Numbered from the stretch's first letter, positions 8,964 to 18,334 are shown. The stretch is 64,000 nucleotides of DNA from Clostridium neonatale (GCF_001458595.1 NZ_LN890328.1:2729288-2793287); one strand, 5' to 3'. Notes: a model not told the origin generated them from the letters alone. Translations and numbers: made by a program.

Positions 8964-8982
8964 ATCCTTTCCATGGAAGGAT
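8964..8982. promoter_or_regulatory. Near-palindrome upstream of GH3, candidate operator
   Basis: ATCCTTTCCATGGAAGGAT contains a perfect 10-bp core TTCCATGGAA and lies about 100 bases before the GH3 start, a suitable place for a regulator. The protein that would bind is unknown. Confidence 0.35.
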
Positions 8983-9074
8983 AAGTTTATATGTTTTTAA
9001 AGAACAAGTAATTCTACAAAATGTTAAGCTATTTTTTTCATAGCAGCCTAACAGAATTCGATCTTCATATAAAC

Positions 9075-9112
9075 ATTCGTTTTTAGTTTTTAATTAAAAG
9101 CTAAAAACGAAT
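9075..9112. terminator. 38-base near-perfect palindrome, likely terminator of GH125 operon
   Basis: The arms ATTCGTTTTTAG (9075-9086) and CTAAAAACGAAT (9101-9112) are exact complements and the centre TTTTAATTAAAA is itself palindromic. It lies between the GH125 stop and the GH3 start, both minus-strand genes. Confidence 0.55.
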
Positions 9113-9113
9113 A

Positions 9114-9210
9114 GGACTGTCGCATGGAGAAAATTTTCTACAAGATAATGTGTTTATAAATAATAGATATTTACAACATCTTGTGGGGTTTTCTCTTAGT
9201 GCGACAGTCC
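9114..9210. repeat. MITE-like imperfect inverted repeat with GGACTGTCGCA termini
   Basis: GGACTGTCGCA at 9114-9124 is inverted as TGCGACAGTCC at 9200-9210; further in, GAGAAAA and ACAAGAT also pair imperfectly with the other arm, giving a roughly 97-base element without coding capacity. Related ends (GTCGCACTA / TAGTGCGAC) occur at 32990-33015 and 38561-38665, so this is a dispersed family rather than a lone terminator. Origin from a transposon is inference. Confidence 0.6.
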
Positions 9211-9251
9211 CATTACTTTTAACAACTATATAAAATATACTAGTATATACC

Positions 9252-10538
9252 CTACTGTTCTAACAATGTTTCATAAACAAAATTTGCAAACATAGAATTT
9301 GACCAAGCGAACCATTCCCTTGTAAATTCATGCGAATCATCACAATTAAATCCTTCATGCATCAACCCTTTGCCTCCATCAGTTGAAATTAAAGTTTTTA
9401 AAAGCTCCATCTTCTCTTGCTTACTCTCCGTTGTTAAACCTTGAATTGAAAGTGCAATATGCCAAATATAATTTTCTGGAGTGTGTGCACTACCTATTCC
9501 CCTTGCATCTTTTCCCTCATAATAATATGGATTGTCTTTACTTAATATAAACTTCCTAGTATTTTGATATATCTCATCATCATATGTTCTATACTCAATA
9601 TAAGGAATAGAAAGAAGGCTTGGAACATTTGCATCGTCCATAAGAAGGGCATTTCCTCTTCCATCTACTTCATAAGCATATATCTTTCCATATTTTTCAT
9701 GCTCAACAACTGCGAATTTGTTAATTCCATCTTCAATTTCATTACTTAACTTCTTTGCACTCTCCGCTAATTTATGATCATAATATATCTTTTCTGCAAT
9801 TTCTTCAATATACCTTAAAGCTACAACAGCAAACATATTTGACGGCACTAGATATCCATATTTACAAGCATCATCACTTGGTCTAAAACCAGACCAAGTC
9901 ATTCCAGTATATGAAACTTCATTTCCTAATCCATTATTGTGCAATGTATCTTGATAAGGGCAATTTAGTCTAGTAAATCTATAATCTGACTCTTCAAAGT
10001 GTCTTTGCTCTTTTTTGAATTGACTTATGATTGTCTTAAATACATCTCTTATATCTTCATTAAAAAAGCTCTCATCAGAACTCTTCTTCCAATATTTATA
10101 TATCATTCTTACTGTATAACACATTGAATCAACTTCATATTTTCTTTCCCATACCCATGGACTATCCTTTGTGATATCATTGTCCCACTTATTTCCATTA
10201 TCTTCAATGTTGAAAGCATTAGCATAAGAGTCTATCTTTATGCAGTGTATGTGCCTATTAATAAGGCCTCTAAACATTTCACCTAATAAAGGGTACTCCT
10301 TTACAAATGGTAAATAATGTTCTATTTGTGAAGTTGAATCTCTAAGCCACATAGCAGGAATATCTCCAGTTATCACAAATGTATCATTGTCTCCAATATT
10401 AACAGTAGTATCTATTGTATTTACAAAGCAATCATAAAACATATTTTTTAATTTTTCATCTTGTAACTTATCACATAATTTTTTTCCTATTTTATGTATA
10501 ATCTCTTTTATTTCTTCTAGTTTTATATTATTCTCCAT
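9252..10538 (-). CDS. GH125 exo-alpha-1,6-mannosidase
   Basis: A 428-residue family 125 protein: TGDIPAMWLRDSTSQIEHYL at about 58-75 and the C-terminal REWFAWSNSMFANFVYE are hallmarks of this metal-independent inverting alpha-mannosidase family (DUF1237), known from S. pneumoniae and C. perfringens to remove terminal alpha-1,6-mannose. No signal peptide, so it works inside the cell. The ATG at 10538 is preferred to the TTG at 10544 since GAGAG sits six bases upstream. The RpiR gene's stop lies two bases before the ATG, so the pair is translationally coupled. Together with GH38 it suggests uptake and stepwise trimming of short mannosides. It contains no obvious defect. Confidence 0.92.
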   Translation of the reverse strand: MENNIKLEEIKEIIHKIGKKLCDKLQDEKLKNMFYDCFVNTIDTTVNIGDNDTFVITGDIPAMWLRDSTSQIEHYLPFVKEYPLLGEMFRGLINRHIHCIKIDSYANAFNIEDNGNKWDNDITKDSPWVWERKYEVDSMCYTVRMIYKYWKKSSDESFFNEDIRDVFKTIISQFKKEQRHFEESDYRFTRLNCPYQDTLHNNGLGNEVSYTGMTWSGFRPSDDACKYGYLVPSNMFAVVALRYIEEIAEKIYYDHKLAESAKKLSNEIEDGINKFAVVEHEKYGKIYAYEVDGRGNALLMDDANVPSLLSIPYIEYRTYDDEIYQNTRKFILSKDNPYYYEGKDARGIGSAHTPENYIWHIALSIQGLTTESKQEKMELLKTLISTDGGKGLMHEGFNCDDSHEFTREWFAWSNSMFANFVYETLLEQ

Positions 10539-10540
10539 TT

Positions 10541-11302
10541 TCAACTCTCATTTCTAGTACTCTGAATTTTTTCAATTATTCTTTTAGTTAAAAAATTAAC
10601 TGCCAAATGGACATGTAATCTTGTGTCCATATCTATTCCTTCTTCACTTACTTTTGCCACTGTTATTTTGTGATCTGCAAGCCTTCCAATGGTTGAACTT
10701 CCAACTTCTCCTATATAAACAACAGTAACTCCGTTTATCTTTATATTTTTTACGATATCAACAAGATTTTTAGTTTCTCCACTTTTAGAAAGTATAATAA
10801 CAAGGTCTTCACTAGTTAAATTTGAAGTTTCAAGGTACATAAGCCAATTATCATCTCTATATTTGGCATCAATATTACACAAGTTTAATTTAACTTCAAG
10901 AATTTCGCCTATATAGTTATTCATTCCACTTCCACACACCATTACTCTTCTTGCTTTTAAGATATCATTTACAATATCATCTACATTAATCTCCCTAAGT
11001 AGTGATATAGTTTCAAATATCTTTTCTTCCATATAATCTAATGTTTCTTTTTCTTTTTCTCCATCTGGAATTTTATCTCTCTTGGCATATATCAAATCAA
11101 ATCTAAAATCTTTAAAAGAATCATATCCTAGGTTTTTTATCATTCTAAAAATTGTTGTAGTTGAAACGCTTGTATAATCAGCTATTTTTTGTAGTGTTAT
11201 ATCAGCTGTTATTTGCTTACTTTTTAATAAAGTTTCAAAACAAAATTTTTCTGTTTTTGTCATATATTCTTCATTATCCTGATACTTCTTTAGCAAACTC
11301 AT
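10541..11302 (-). CDS. RpiR-family regulator (HTH plus SIS domain)
   Basis: A 253-residue regulator with an N-terminal HTH_6 domain (IADYTSVSTTTIFRMIKNLG) and a C-terminal SIS sugar-phosphate-binding domain containing VMVCGSGMNNYIGE and LVIILSKSGETKNLVDIVK. RpiR proteins sense phosphosugars and control their local operon. It precedes GH125 with direct coupling and follows GH38 after about 200 bases, so it probably controls the GH38/GH125/EIIC genes. A 16-bp inverted repeat just upstream (11397-11494) is a candidate target. Confidence 0.92.
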   Translation of the reverse strand: MSLLKKYQDNEEYMTKTEKFCFETLLKSKQITADITLQKIADYTSVSTTTIFRMIKNLGYDSFKDFRFDLIYAKRDKIPDGEKEKETLDYMEEKIFETISLLREINVDDIVNDILKARRVMVCGSGMNNYIGEILEVKLNLCNIDAKYRDDNWLMYLETSNLTSEDLVIILSKSGETKNLVDIVKNIKINGVTVVYIGEVGSSTIGRLADHKITVAKVSEEGIDMDTRLHVHLAVNFLTKRIIEKIQSTRNES

Positions 11303-11396
11303 ATATTCTACCTATCTTCCCATATTATTGAATACTTTAATTATACTAAAATCAGGAATTTATTCAAATTTACCATTGTAAAATATCACTTTTATT

Positions 11397-11494
11397 ATAT
11401 ATATGTTGCAATAATAAAATTTCATTAAAAATATTTATAGACTAAGTAAATACCAGTATATAAAAATGTATAAAAGTAATTGCAACATATATAT
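11397..11494. repeat. Separated 16-bp perfect inverted repeat between GH38 and rpiR
   Basis: ATATATATGTTGCAAT (11397-11412) is exactly inverted as ATTGCAACATATATAT (11479-11494) around a 66-base spacer. It fills the gap between the GH38 stop and the RpiR start. It could be a weak long-loop terminator or paired operators (each arm has the palindromic core TTGCAA). Confidence 0.5.
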
Positions 11495-11500
11495 TCTAAT

Positions 11501-14161
11501 TTAACATATTAATATAGTAACAAAACTTCTATCCTTTATTTCAGGAATTATAATAGTTCCATCTTTCATAGGTAATTCTTCTTTGGGCTCTTCTTTAAGT
11601 GTAGATAAATATGCCTTGTTTCCTAGGAACTTAGTTTTAATTTTAATATCATTCAACTTCGTATTTGATGGATTTAATAATCTGATCACGTAGCCATCTT
11701 TAGATTCAGCCACTTTAAATGCTATAATCTCAACTTCTTCTCCAATTTCCATTATAGAAGTCTCCCATGGTTTATCTTCATGCTTTTCTCTTGTAAATAT
11801 ATTAAGTTGTCTTGAAGGTACCGGAACTCTTAAGATATTAGCTTTTCTTGTTAATTCTGATATATTTTCTTCATTTCCAAGATAAAGTGAGTACTCAAGT
11901 TCCAATTTCTGAATTAATTGAGATGATGGTGCATCCAATCTATATCCTGAGCTTCTTCCCGGTCTTATCAACAAATCAGCTTTTCCAAGTTTACCAACGG
12001 ATCTAAATAAAGTAAGCGCTATTTCCTTATTGTTATATATCATATATTCACAAGGACCTTGAGTTAAAACTGCAAAAGTATTTTTTGTATTATTTAATTT
12101 AACCCATCTTTGCATTGGATAAATTGGTAATTCTTCTTCTGTTGCACCATTTTTTAATCCCACTTGACTTAATATTTCGTTATTCCTTATAATAGTTCCA
12201 AAATGATCTTCTGAAATATTTTTAGAACTTTCTTCTTTATCTTCAAAGATTGCTTTAAGTATATGGTCTTTAGCTTTATTATTTATAATAGTTTTAAAAT
12301 CAATTGTTTTGCTGTTATCTTTTAAAGATACTTCACTTTCAATTGTCCATTCTACTCTTTCAGCAGTTCTCTTGTGATCTACACATTCAAGTGGTGTATT
12401 CATATTATATATAATTTTATATTTTATTTCATAAGGTGAATTTTCCATTAATTCAACTATTGGCTTCATATTCTTTGTAACTATTACTTCATCACCAACT
12501 GGAGGAGAAAAATTATATTCATCTCCATCATCACCTTTTTCTTCAAAGTAATGTACATTATTATATTCTTCATTATTTTCTTTGTTTAATATATTTAATG
12601 TTCCATTTTCATTAATATTTACTCTTAAGAAATTATTTTCGAAAGTTTTATCTTTGATTAATTTTACATTTCCACTTAATTTTCCAGTGTATGGCTTGCC
12701 ATAAGTCACTTTAAGAACCTTATATCCCATTGTAGGAAGTATATCTGCCTTTATTTTCACTTGAATATTATACTTAGTTCCTTCTAGTATTTCTCCAGCA
12801 TCGTGGAAATTATTAGAACCATTAAAATCTTCAATTTCAGTATTTATTTCTCTTTTACAATTTACTATTACATAAGGGATTATATTATCATCCTTATCTC
12901 TTAAAATAAATTCTTTTTCCTTAGATATGAAACTTAATAAAACTAAATCATCTCTTTTATACGGCAATGTATTAAACATTACTACAGCTTCTTCATTTTC
13001 CTTTAATCCTGTAAAATCAAGTTTATCTTTTAGGCTTCTTATATTTAACCATATAAGCTCATTTAAACCATGCCTTAAATTTAATAATCTATTTTTTACA
13101 GTCTGATTTATAGAGTCAGGTGATGATGAATAAATGGAATCGTGGAATTGATTTTTAAATATTGTTTTCCAATAATAGTTGGATATATCTTGATCATATT
13201 TTCCACCTATTGTTTTGCTTATTATAGACATTGGTTCAACAACTAATGGTAATAAGCTTTCATATTTTTTCATCTCACTTTTAATATCCATTCTAGTTGA
13301 AGTAATTCCAGCATGTATTCTTCCAAGGGCTGCTGACTTTGCTTCCCCTTTATATACTTCAAGTGTCCTGCTACTCTTTCTTATACTTTCTTTAACTGCA
13401 TCAGTGAATATTTCAGGATTTGATTGTTTTATAGTATATCCTTTACCTTCCATATCTGCTTTAATATCTTTTAATGTTTTAGCAATACTTTCTTGTGGTT
13501 TAGTATGATCACTTCCACCCATTAAAAGTATTTCTCCATCTTTAAATCTATTTTCAATCTTTTCAGTGAATCCAATAATATCACTAACTGCATTATCTTT
13601 ATTTTCTGGTAAATATCTGTAGTATCCGTATCCAAGAGGGAAATGAATTGTTAATAGGGAATCTCCATTTGGTGCTTCCCACAAAAACACTGAATCATTA
13701 GTATATTCATAGTTAAATCCCCTCCATGCAAATATAGATTTCATTCCTAGTTCTTTAAATATTTGTGGAGTACTTTGTATTTGTCCAAATGCATCTGGTA
13801 TCCATCCGCATTGCATACAATGCCCTAAATCTTCAGCTATATTACTTCCTATTATAAGATTTCTAAGTAATGATTCACCACTTACTAAAGCTAAATCTGG
13901 CTGAGTATACCATGGGCCTATTAATATTCTTCCTTCTTTAACGTATTTACTTATTATTTCCCTATTCTGTGGTCTTATTTTGAGATAATCATCAAGTACA
14001 GCTGTTTGTCCATCATAAGTAAAATATTTATATTCATCATTTGATTTAAGTATTTCTATCAACAAATCAAACATATATACAGACCTAATTCTGTAGGTAT
14101 CTGAACTTCTTAGCCATTCTCTATCCCAATGAGTATGATTAATATAATGTATATTTTTCAC
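11501..14161 (-). CDS. GH38 alpha-mannosidase
   Basis: An 886-residue family 38 enzyme, normal bacterial length. The N terminus carries INHTHWDREW, whose His and Asp bind zinc; GWIPDAFGQIQSTPQI contains the nucleophile Asp; NQFHDSIYSSSPD holds a further zinc-ligand His. The middle and C-terminal beta-sandwich domains follow. Retaining alpha-mannosidase acting in the cytoplasm (no signal peptide). E. coli MngB, in the same family, works behind a PTS permease on mannosylglycerate, while streptococcal homologues trim N-glycan mannose; either role fits the PTS EIIC directly upstream. Start: GTG at 14161, eight bases after AGGTAGGG; an in-frame GTG at 14170 is too close to that site. EIIC is 36 bases upstream in the same operon. 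Confidence 0.92.
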   Translation of the reverse strand: MKNIHYINHTHWDREWLRSSDTYRIRSVYMFDLLIEILKSNDEYKYFTYDGQTAVLDDYLKIRPQNREIISKYVKEGRILIGPWYTQPDLALVSGESLLRNLIIGSNIAEDLGHCMQCGWIPDAFGQIQSTPQIFKELGMKSIFAWRGFNYEYTNDSVFLWEAPNGDSLLTIHFPLGYGYYRYLPENKDNAVSDIIGFTEKIENRFKDGEILLMGGSDHTKPQESIAKTLKDIKADMEGKGYTIKQSNPEIFTDAVKESIRKSSRTLEVYKGEAKSAALGRIHAGITSTRMDIKSEMKKYESLLPLVVEPMSIISKTIGGKYDQDISNYYWKTIFKNQFHDSIYSSSPDSINQTVKNRLLNLRHGLNELIWLNIRSLKDKLDFTGLKENEEAVVMFNTLPYKRDDLVLLSFISKEKEFILRDKDDNIIPYVIVNCKREINTEIEDFNGSNNFHDAGEILEGTKYNIQVKIKADILPTMGYKVLKVTYGKPYTGKLSGNVKLIKDKTFENNFLRVNINENGTLNILNKENNEEYNNVHYFEEKGDDGDEYNFSPPVGDEVIVTKNMKPIVELMENSPYEIKYKIIYNMNTPLECVDHKRTAERVEWTIESEVSLKDNSKTIDFKTIINNKAKDHILKAIFEDKEESSKNISEDHFGTIIRNNEILSQVGLKNGATEEELPIYPMQRWVKLNNTKNTFAVLTQGPCEYMIYNNKEIALTLFRSVGKLGKADLLIRPGRSSGYRLDAPSSQLIQKLELEYSLYLGNEENISELTRKANILRVPVPSRQLNIFTREKHEDKPWETSIMEIGEEVEIIAFKVAESKDGYVIRLLNPSNTKLNDIKIKTKFLGNKAYLSTLKEEPKEELPMKDGTIIIPEIKDRSFVTILIC

Positions 14162-14196
14162 GACATTCACCCTACCTAGTATTTTAAAATTTTGTT

Positions 14197-15516
14197 TTAC
14201 GCATTCTCTTGTGTTTTATTTTGTTTTAATTGTAAGCTTAAAAATGGTGCATAAAGGAACATATCTAATATGAATAATACTCCATATAATATAACTGGTG
14301 ACCATCTAAATCCTGCTAATACAAGTACATTTAAAAATACTGGTTCTGCACCTGAATTTAAAACTACCAAAGGAGTAACCAAACCTGAACTAATTGCAAA
14401 ATATGCTACTACAGCATTAATAATTGGTACCATAACAAATGGTAAAAACATAGTTGGGTTTAAAACTATTGGTAACCCAAATGATACTGGCTCATTAATT
14501 CCAAATAATCCTGGTATTAATGCAACTTTTCCTACTGCTCTTTCTGATGATCCCTTAGGTGCCATAATAAGCATTAGCACTACTAATGCAAGGGTCGAAC
14601 CAGATCCTCCTATCATTGCATAAACATTACTTAAGGTATTTGGAGCAACATGTGTAATTGTTTCCAAGCTTCCTGTTTTCATATATATATCAATATCTTT
14701 CATAAATATTGGCATCCAAATTACTGAAATTAATCCCCACATAATTGAGAATCCGTGTATTCCAAAAAACCAAAGTAATTGCATTATTAATATTACAATA
14801 ATTACTGCAGGCAAGCCTGTACCAACATTAGATAAAGGAGCAACTATAAATTGAGCAATTAATTTTTGAATTGATTCAAATCCAAAAGATTCAACTACTA
14901 CTCTAAGTGTTGAAAATATTAATAATACTCCAGAAAATGGTATGATTGCTTTAAATGAATTAAATACCATTGGTGGCACTGTATCTGGAAGCTTAATTGT
15001 GAATTTTGATTTCATAAACTTTGCATAAAGATATGTTGTTACAAGTCCTACTATAAGAGCTGTAAACATAGCTTCATAATTGAAAAAGTTTATTGTATAT
15101 GCTGATGCTGACTCTGATCCAATAGTTATCTTATCTGGAATTGTTACAAAATAAGTTACAAAAGCTATTATTGAAGCAGTCATTGGCATAACATCTTTAT
15201 TGTCCTTAGAAAGATGTTCCGCATAATAATATGATGATGATAAAACTATTATTACTCCAACTAATCCCATGGCTACAACATTTACATTTCCAAATATATT
15301 TAATATTTTTCCTAATATACCATCTAACGAAACTCCCCATTTAGCAAACCAAAAGTCTCCTTGTGATTTAACAAGACCAGTTAATGATCCTACAACTGTA
15401 AATGGCATACTTAAAATGAAAGCATCCTTTATAGCCATCAAGATGTAATTTCTTGATACCATTGCTGCTATAGGTGATAAATATTTTTCTAACATGTCCA
15501 AAAATTTTTTATACAT
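14197..15516 (-). CDS. PTS lactose/cellobiose-type EIIC permease (mannoside locus)
   Basis: A 439-residue polytopic EIIC with the family motifs FFGIHGFSIMWGL, an MIGGSGSTLALVVLM glycine-rich loop and FGINEPVSFGLPIVLNP. It shares the fold with the other two EIICs of the window but is clearly more distant in sequence (for example YILMAIKDAFILSMPFTVVG instead of NAQRHV...). No EIIA or EIIB gene is adjacent, so it must borrow them, perhaps from 270-2341. It heads the operon EIIC-GH38, so its substrate is probably a mannose-containing disaccharide. A GAAGGGA ribosome site precedes the ATG. Substrate is inference from context. Confidence 0.9.
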   Translation of the reverse strand: MYKKFLDMLEKYLSPIAAMVSRNYILMAIKDAFILSMPFTVVGSLTGLVKSQGDFWFAKWGVSLDGILGKILNIFGNVNVVAMGLVGVIIVLSSSYYYAEHLSKDNKDVMPMTASIIAFVTYFVTIPDKITIGSESASAYTINFFNYEAMFTALIVGLVTTYLYAKFMKSKFTIKLPDTVPPMVFNSFKAIIPFSGVLLIFSTLRVVVESFGFESIQKLIAQFIVAPLSNVGTGLPAVIIVILIMQLLWFFGIHGFSIMWGLISVIWMPIFMKDIDIYMKTGSLETITHVAPNTLSNVYAMIGGSGSTLALVVLMLIMAPKGSSERAVGKVALIPGLFGINEPVSFGLPIVLNPTMFLPFVMVPIINAVVAYFAISSGLVTPLVVLNSGAEPVFLNVLVLAGFRWSPVILYGVLFILDMFLYAPFLSLQLKQNKTQENA

Positions 15517-15660
15517 TTCATATCATTCCCTTCACTTTTTTATGTCCTAATTATATTTGATATCATTTACAAAGTGAATTACTAAGTACGTAAAATTTAT
15601 ACTTTAAGCTACACATAATCTATTGCAAAACATTCCTTTTTTATTAATTAATATACAAAA

Positions 15661-15701
15661 AATAGTAGTGTAATGTTATTGTGTAACATTACACTACTAT
15701 T
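15661..15701. terminator. 18-bp hairpin overlapping the rpiR stop codon
   Basis: AATAGTAGTGTAATGTTA and TAACATTACACTACTATT are exact complements around TTGTG. The stem overlaps the stop of the regulator gene (15697-15699), so it probably ends that transcript before the EIIC operon promoter. Confidence 0.8.
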
Positions 15702-16440
15702 TAAAATTATTAATTTCTAATCTTATTCTATTTACTTCATCAGCGATTTCTTCAATAATATAAATTACTGGAACTTGAGTTGCTGAACTAAAATAGAATT
15801 TATCACGCTTACTTGGAACATAATAGCCTATACTATAATCTGCCATTTTTGCTGATTGAGAATTTTCGCTGTTTGAAATAACAACAACTTTAACCCCGCT
15901 AGCTCTTAAATTTAAAATAACTTTATTAGTTTCTTCCGTATCTCCTGATACAGTTAATATAATTGCTAAAGTTTTAGAATCATAAATATCTTCTACCCTC
16001 CAGCTTATATCATCAATAAATGAGCTCCTTATTCCTTTACGATTTAATAGTAAAGCTCCATATTTAGCCAATGCACCTGATAAGCTTAATCCAAAAAATA
16101 ATACTTCATCACTATCAACAATTTCTTCTGCAATTTTTTTTATTACTTCTGATACTTTTTCACCTTTTGCTCTTTGAAAATAATCTAATAAATATGCTAT
16201 CTTATCATATTTTACATCATTACTTTTAGATTCATTAAATCTTAAATGTAACTTATATTCACTAAATCCATTAAACCCAAGCTTCTTGCATACACGAGTG
16301 ACCATTGCTGGTGATACATGTAGTTCTTCAGCTGCTTCTTTAAGTTTTAAATTTCTTATTTTATTCTTATCTTGACTTAAGTATAAATATATTGAATATT
16401 CTAATTCATTTAGTGTTTTTATTTTATATAAATTATCCAT
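15697..16440 (-). CDS. RpiR-family regulator (HTH plus SIS domain)
   Basis: A 247-residue protein: N-terminal HTH (LKEAAEELHVSPAMVTRVCK) and SIS domain with VLFFGLSLSGALAKYGALL and LAIILTVSGDTEETNKVIL. It is its own transcription unit, bounded by the hairpins at 15661-15701 and 16572-16623, directly upstream of the EIIC/GH38 operon, which it most likely controls. It is distinct from, though related to, the RpiR at 21394-22107. Ligand is likely a sugar phosphate; which one is not visible. Confidence 0.9.
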   Translation of the reverse strand: MDNLYKIKTLNELEYSIYLYLSQDKNKIRNLKLKEAAEELHVSPAMVTRVCKKLGFNGFSEYKLHLRFNESKSNDVKYDKIAYLLDYFQRAKGEKVSEVIKKIAEEIVDSDEVLFFGLSLSGALAKYGALLLNRKGIRSSFIDDISWRVEDIYDSKTLAIILTVSGDTEETNKVILNLRASGVKVVVISNSENSQSAKMADYSIGYYVPSKRDKFYFSSATQVPVIYIIEEIADEVNRIRLEINNFK

Positions 16441-16571
16441 TATAATTAAATTTCTCCCCGATTATTTAATGATATAAAATATTATAATAGTACATCTATT
16501 ATAAACTAATAAATATTATTTTAAAAATTATTTTTTGATTTTGTTGATATTATATTAAAGCTTATAAAAAT

Positions 16572-16623
16572 AAACAAGCCCTATTATGTTTATTTACAAA
16601 ATTAAACATAATAGGGCTTGTTT
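16572..16623. terminator. 21-bp perfect hairpin terminating the second beta-glucoside operon
   Basis: AAACAAGCCCTATTATGTTTA is exactly inverted as TAAACATAATAGGGCTTGTTT around a 10-base loop, 35 bases after the ROK stop. It is one of the most stable hairpins in the window. Confidence 0.85.
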
Positions 16624-16657
16624 GTAATATATTAGTCTTTATGAAGTTTTAAGTTTT

Positions 16658-17551
16658 CTAACCATAAATCTTCTTATAATTTGCTAAAGCTCCAATTAAA
16701 TTAGAATCATTAAAGTATTTACAATTTACTATGTTTACTCTTGGAATTGGTATAGGCATTTTAGAGTAAAATTTATCTAATGATTTATTTATATATTCTA
16801 TTAATATAGATTGCTGACTTATTCCGCCACCTATTGCAATTTTGTCTGGATCAACAGTTGCCTGTATATTCCATAGTCCCATAGCTAAGATATCACAATA
16901 TTCACTTAAAGCCTTTAATGCCTTTTGGTTTCCTTCATTACAGTATTTAAAAGCCTGTGGTCCATCTAACTCTTCTTTAGTTATTCCCAACTCTTTAGCT
17001 ATCATTTCTATTAAATTAAATGCTGCATTCTCAACACACCATTTACTGTTAAAGCCTTCATAATCCTTCCATTTTGTTGATAAGTAGCTAAATTCACCTG
17101 CAAAGCCATGGCTGCCTGATAGAACATTATCTCCTAGTGTTATGCCTCCTCCAATTCCGCTACCTATAATACAAACTGCACCTACACTTGTACCTTTTAA
17201 ACTTCCATATATCACTTCACAAAGTGCTGCACATTTTGCATCATTTTCAATTGTAAATCTATCTGTAGTTACAGATTTTAACTCTTTCAATATATCTACA
17301 CCTAAATTATACTCTAGTTTTCCAGGAATCTGCATTTTATTTGTCTGTTTGTTTATTAATCCCGGCAGTGACATAGCTATACCATCAACTTCATCTTTAT
17401 ATTTTTCATAGATATCCTTTACAACGTTTTTAAAGCTATCTAATGAATCCATTGGTGTCTTTACACTTGATTTTTCTATCATTTCTAATGAATCATTCAT
17501 TAGAGCATACTTTATAGCACTTCCTCCAACATCCATAACCAAATAATTCAT
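16658..17551 (-). CDS. ROK-family sugar kinase
   Basis: A 297-residue ROK kinase without HTH: MNYLVMDVGGSAIKYALM at the N terminus (phosphate-1 loop, here DVGGS), IGSGIGGGITLGD as the second nucleotide motif, and SGSHGFAGEF as the family signature region. The classic zinc-cysteine cluster is absent, as in the ROK at 3931-4830. It probably phosphorylates glucose released by GH1 or acts as a beta-glucoside kinase. The start at 17551 is chosen since AAGGAG lies nine bases before it; the ATG at 17572 precedes that site. It is the last gene of the EIIC-GH1-RDD-ROK cluster, with a 183-base gap after the RDD gene. Confidence 0.86.
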   Translation of the reverse strand: MNYLVMDVGGSAIKYALMNDSLEMIEKSSVKTPMDSLDSFKNVVKDIYEKYKDEVDGIAMSLPGLINKQTNKMQIPGKLEYNLGVDILKELKSVTTDRFTIENDAKCAALCEVIYGSLKGTSVGAVCIIGSGIGGGITLGDNVLSGSHGFAGEFSYLSTKWKDYEGFNSKWCVENAAFNLIEMIAKELGITKEELDGPQAFKYCNEGNQKALKALSEYCDILAMGLWNIQATVDPDKIAIGGGISQQSILIEYINKSLDKFYSKMPIPIPRVNIVNCKYFNDSNLIGALANYKKIYG

Positions 17552-17734
17552 ATCCAAAATCTCCTTATCCATAAATAATTTACAAGTATATTTTAATCAA
17601 ATAACTGTATTATATCTAGTCTTTTAACAAATTGACCAAATGATATTCTAATCAAAATCAAATTATATATTAAGATTAATAGTATAAATCAAATGCAATA
17701 TTTAATCATCTGATCTATACTATTATATTATTTT

Positions 17735-18334
17735 CTAAGCTGCTATTAATTTGCTCTTAGATTTATATTTAATTACTCTTGTACCTGAAATAACATCATG
17801 TATGGCTCTTCTTGATTTTAGTAAAATAACTAAAATTATAGAAATTGCGGTTATAAAAAGGCCAATTCGACTATATATAGTTGTAATCTTAACTCCAGAA
17901 AATACATTAAGCACTTGATGAAGCATATTGCTTGAAGTAAATAGGCTGCCTTCTAAAAGTAAAATTACTACAAATTGTCTTATGAAAACCTGTCTCCTTG
18001 AAGCTTTTAGGTTATCATTACTCATAATCTTTAAACTAGCTATCTTTTTCCCAAGTGTCTGCCCTTCATAAATATACATTGGTACAAGTACATAGTAAAA
18101 GACTGCAACCATGAAAGATAGTAATCCTACAATAATATTCAACGGATATTTAAATATTTCAATATTTTGTGGAATTATTGTAACATTATCATTATTTATC
18201 ATATATATGATTATTAATGGTAATGAAGCTAATACACCACCTATATACCAATCAATAATGTATGCTACAGATCTTCTTAAAAATCCCACATCATTTGGTT
18301 TATCTAGTTTTAATTTTATTATAAATTCTTTCAT
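17735..18334 (-). CDS. RDD-family integral membrane protein
   Basis: A 199-residue membrane protein with an RDD-type architecture: the first segment FLRRSVAYIIDWYIGGVLAS holds the Arg and Asp of the name, followed by hydrophobic helices, the GQTLGKKIASLKIMSN loop, and SRRAIHDVISGTRVI near the C terminus. Four hydrophobic segments are visible. RDD proteins are poorly characterised; some act in ion or solute exchange. It lies 28 bases after the GH1 gene and has its own good ribosome site (AAGGTGGAG), so it belongs to the sugar operon, an unusual setting. No role in sugar uptake can be proven. Confidence 0.85.
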   Translation of the reverse strand: MKEFIIKLKLDKPNDVGFLRRSVAYIIDWYIGGVLASLPLIIIYMINNDNVTIIPQNIEIFKYPLNIIVGLLSFMVAVFYYVLVPMYIYEGQTLGKKIASLKIMSNDNLKASRRQVFIRQFVVILLLEGSLFTSSNMLHQVLNVFSGVKITTIYSRIGLFITAISIILVILLKSRRAIHDVISGTRVIKYKSKSKLIAA

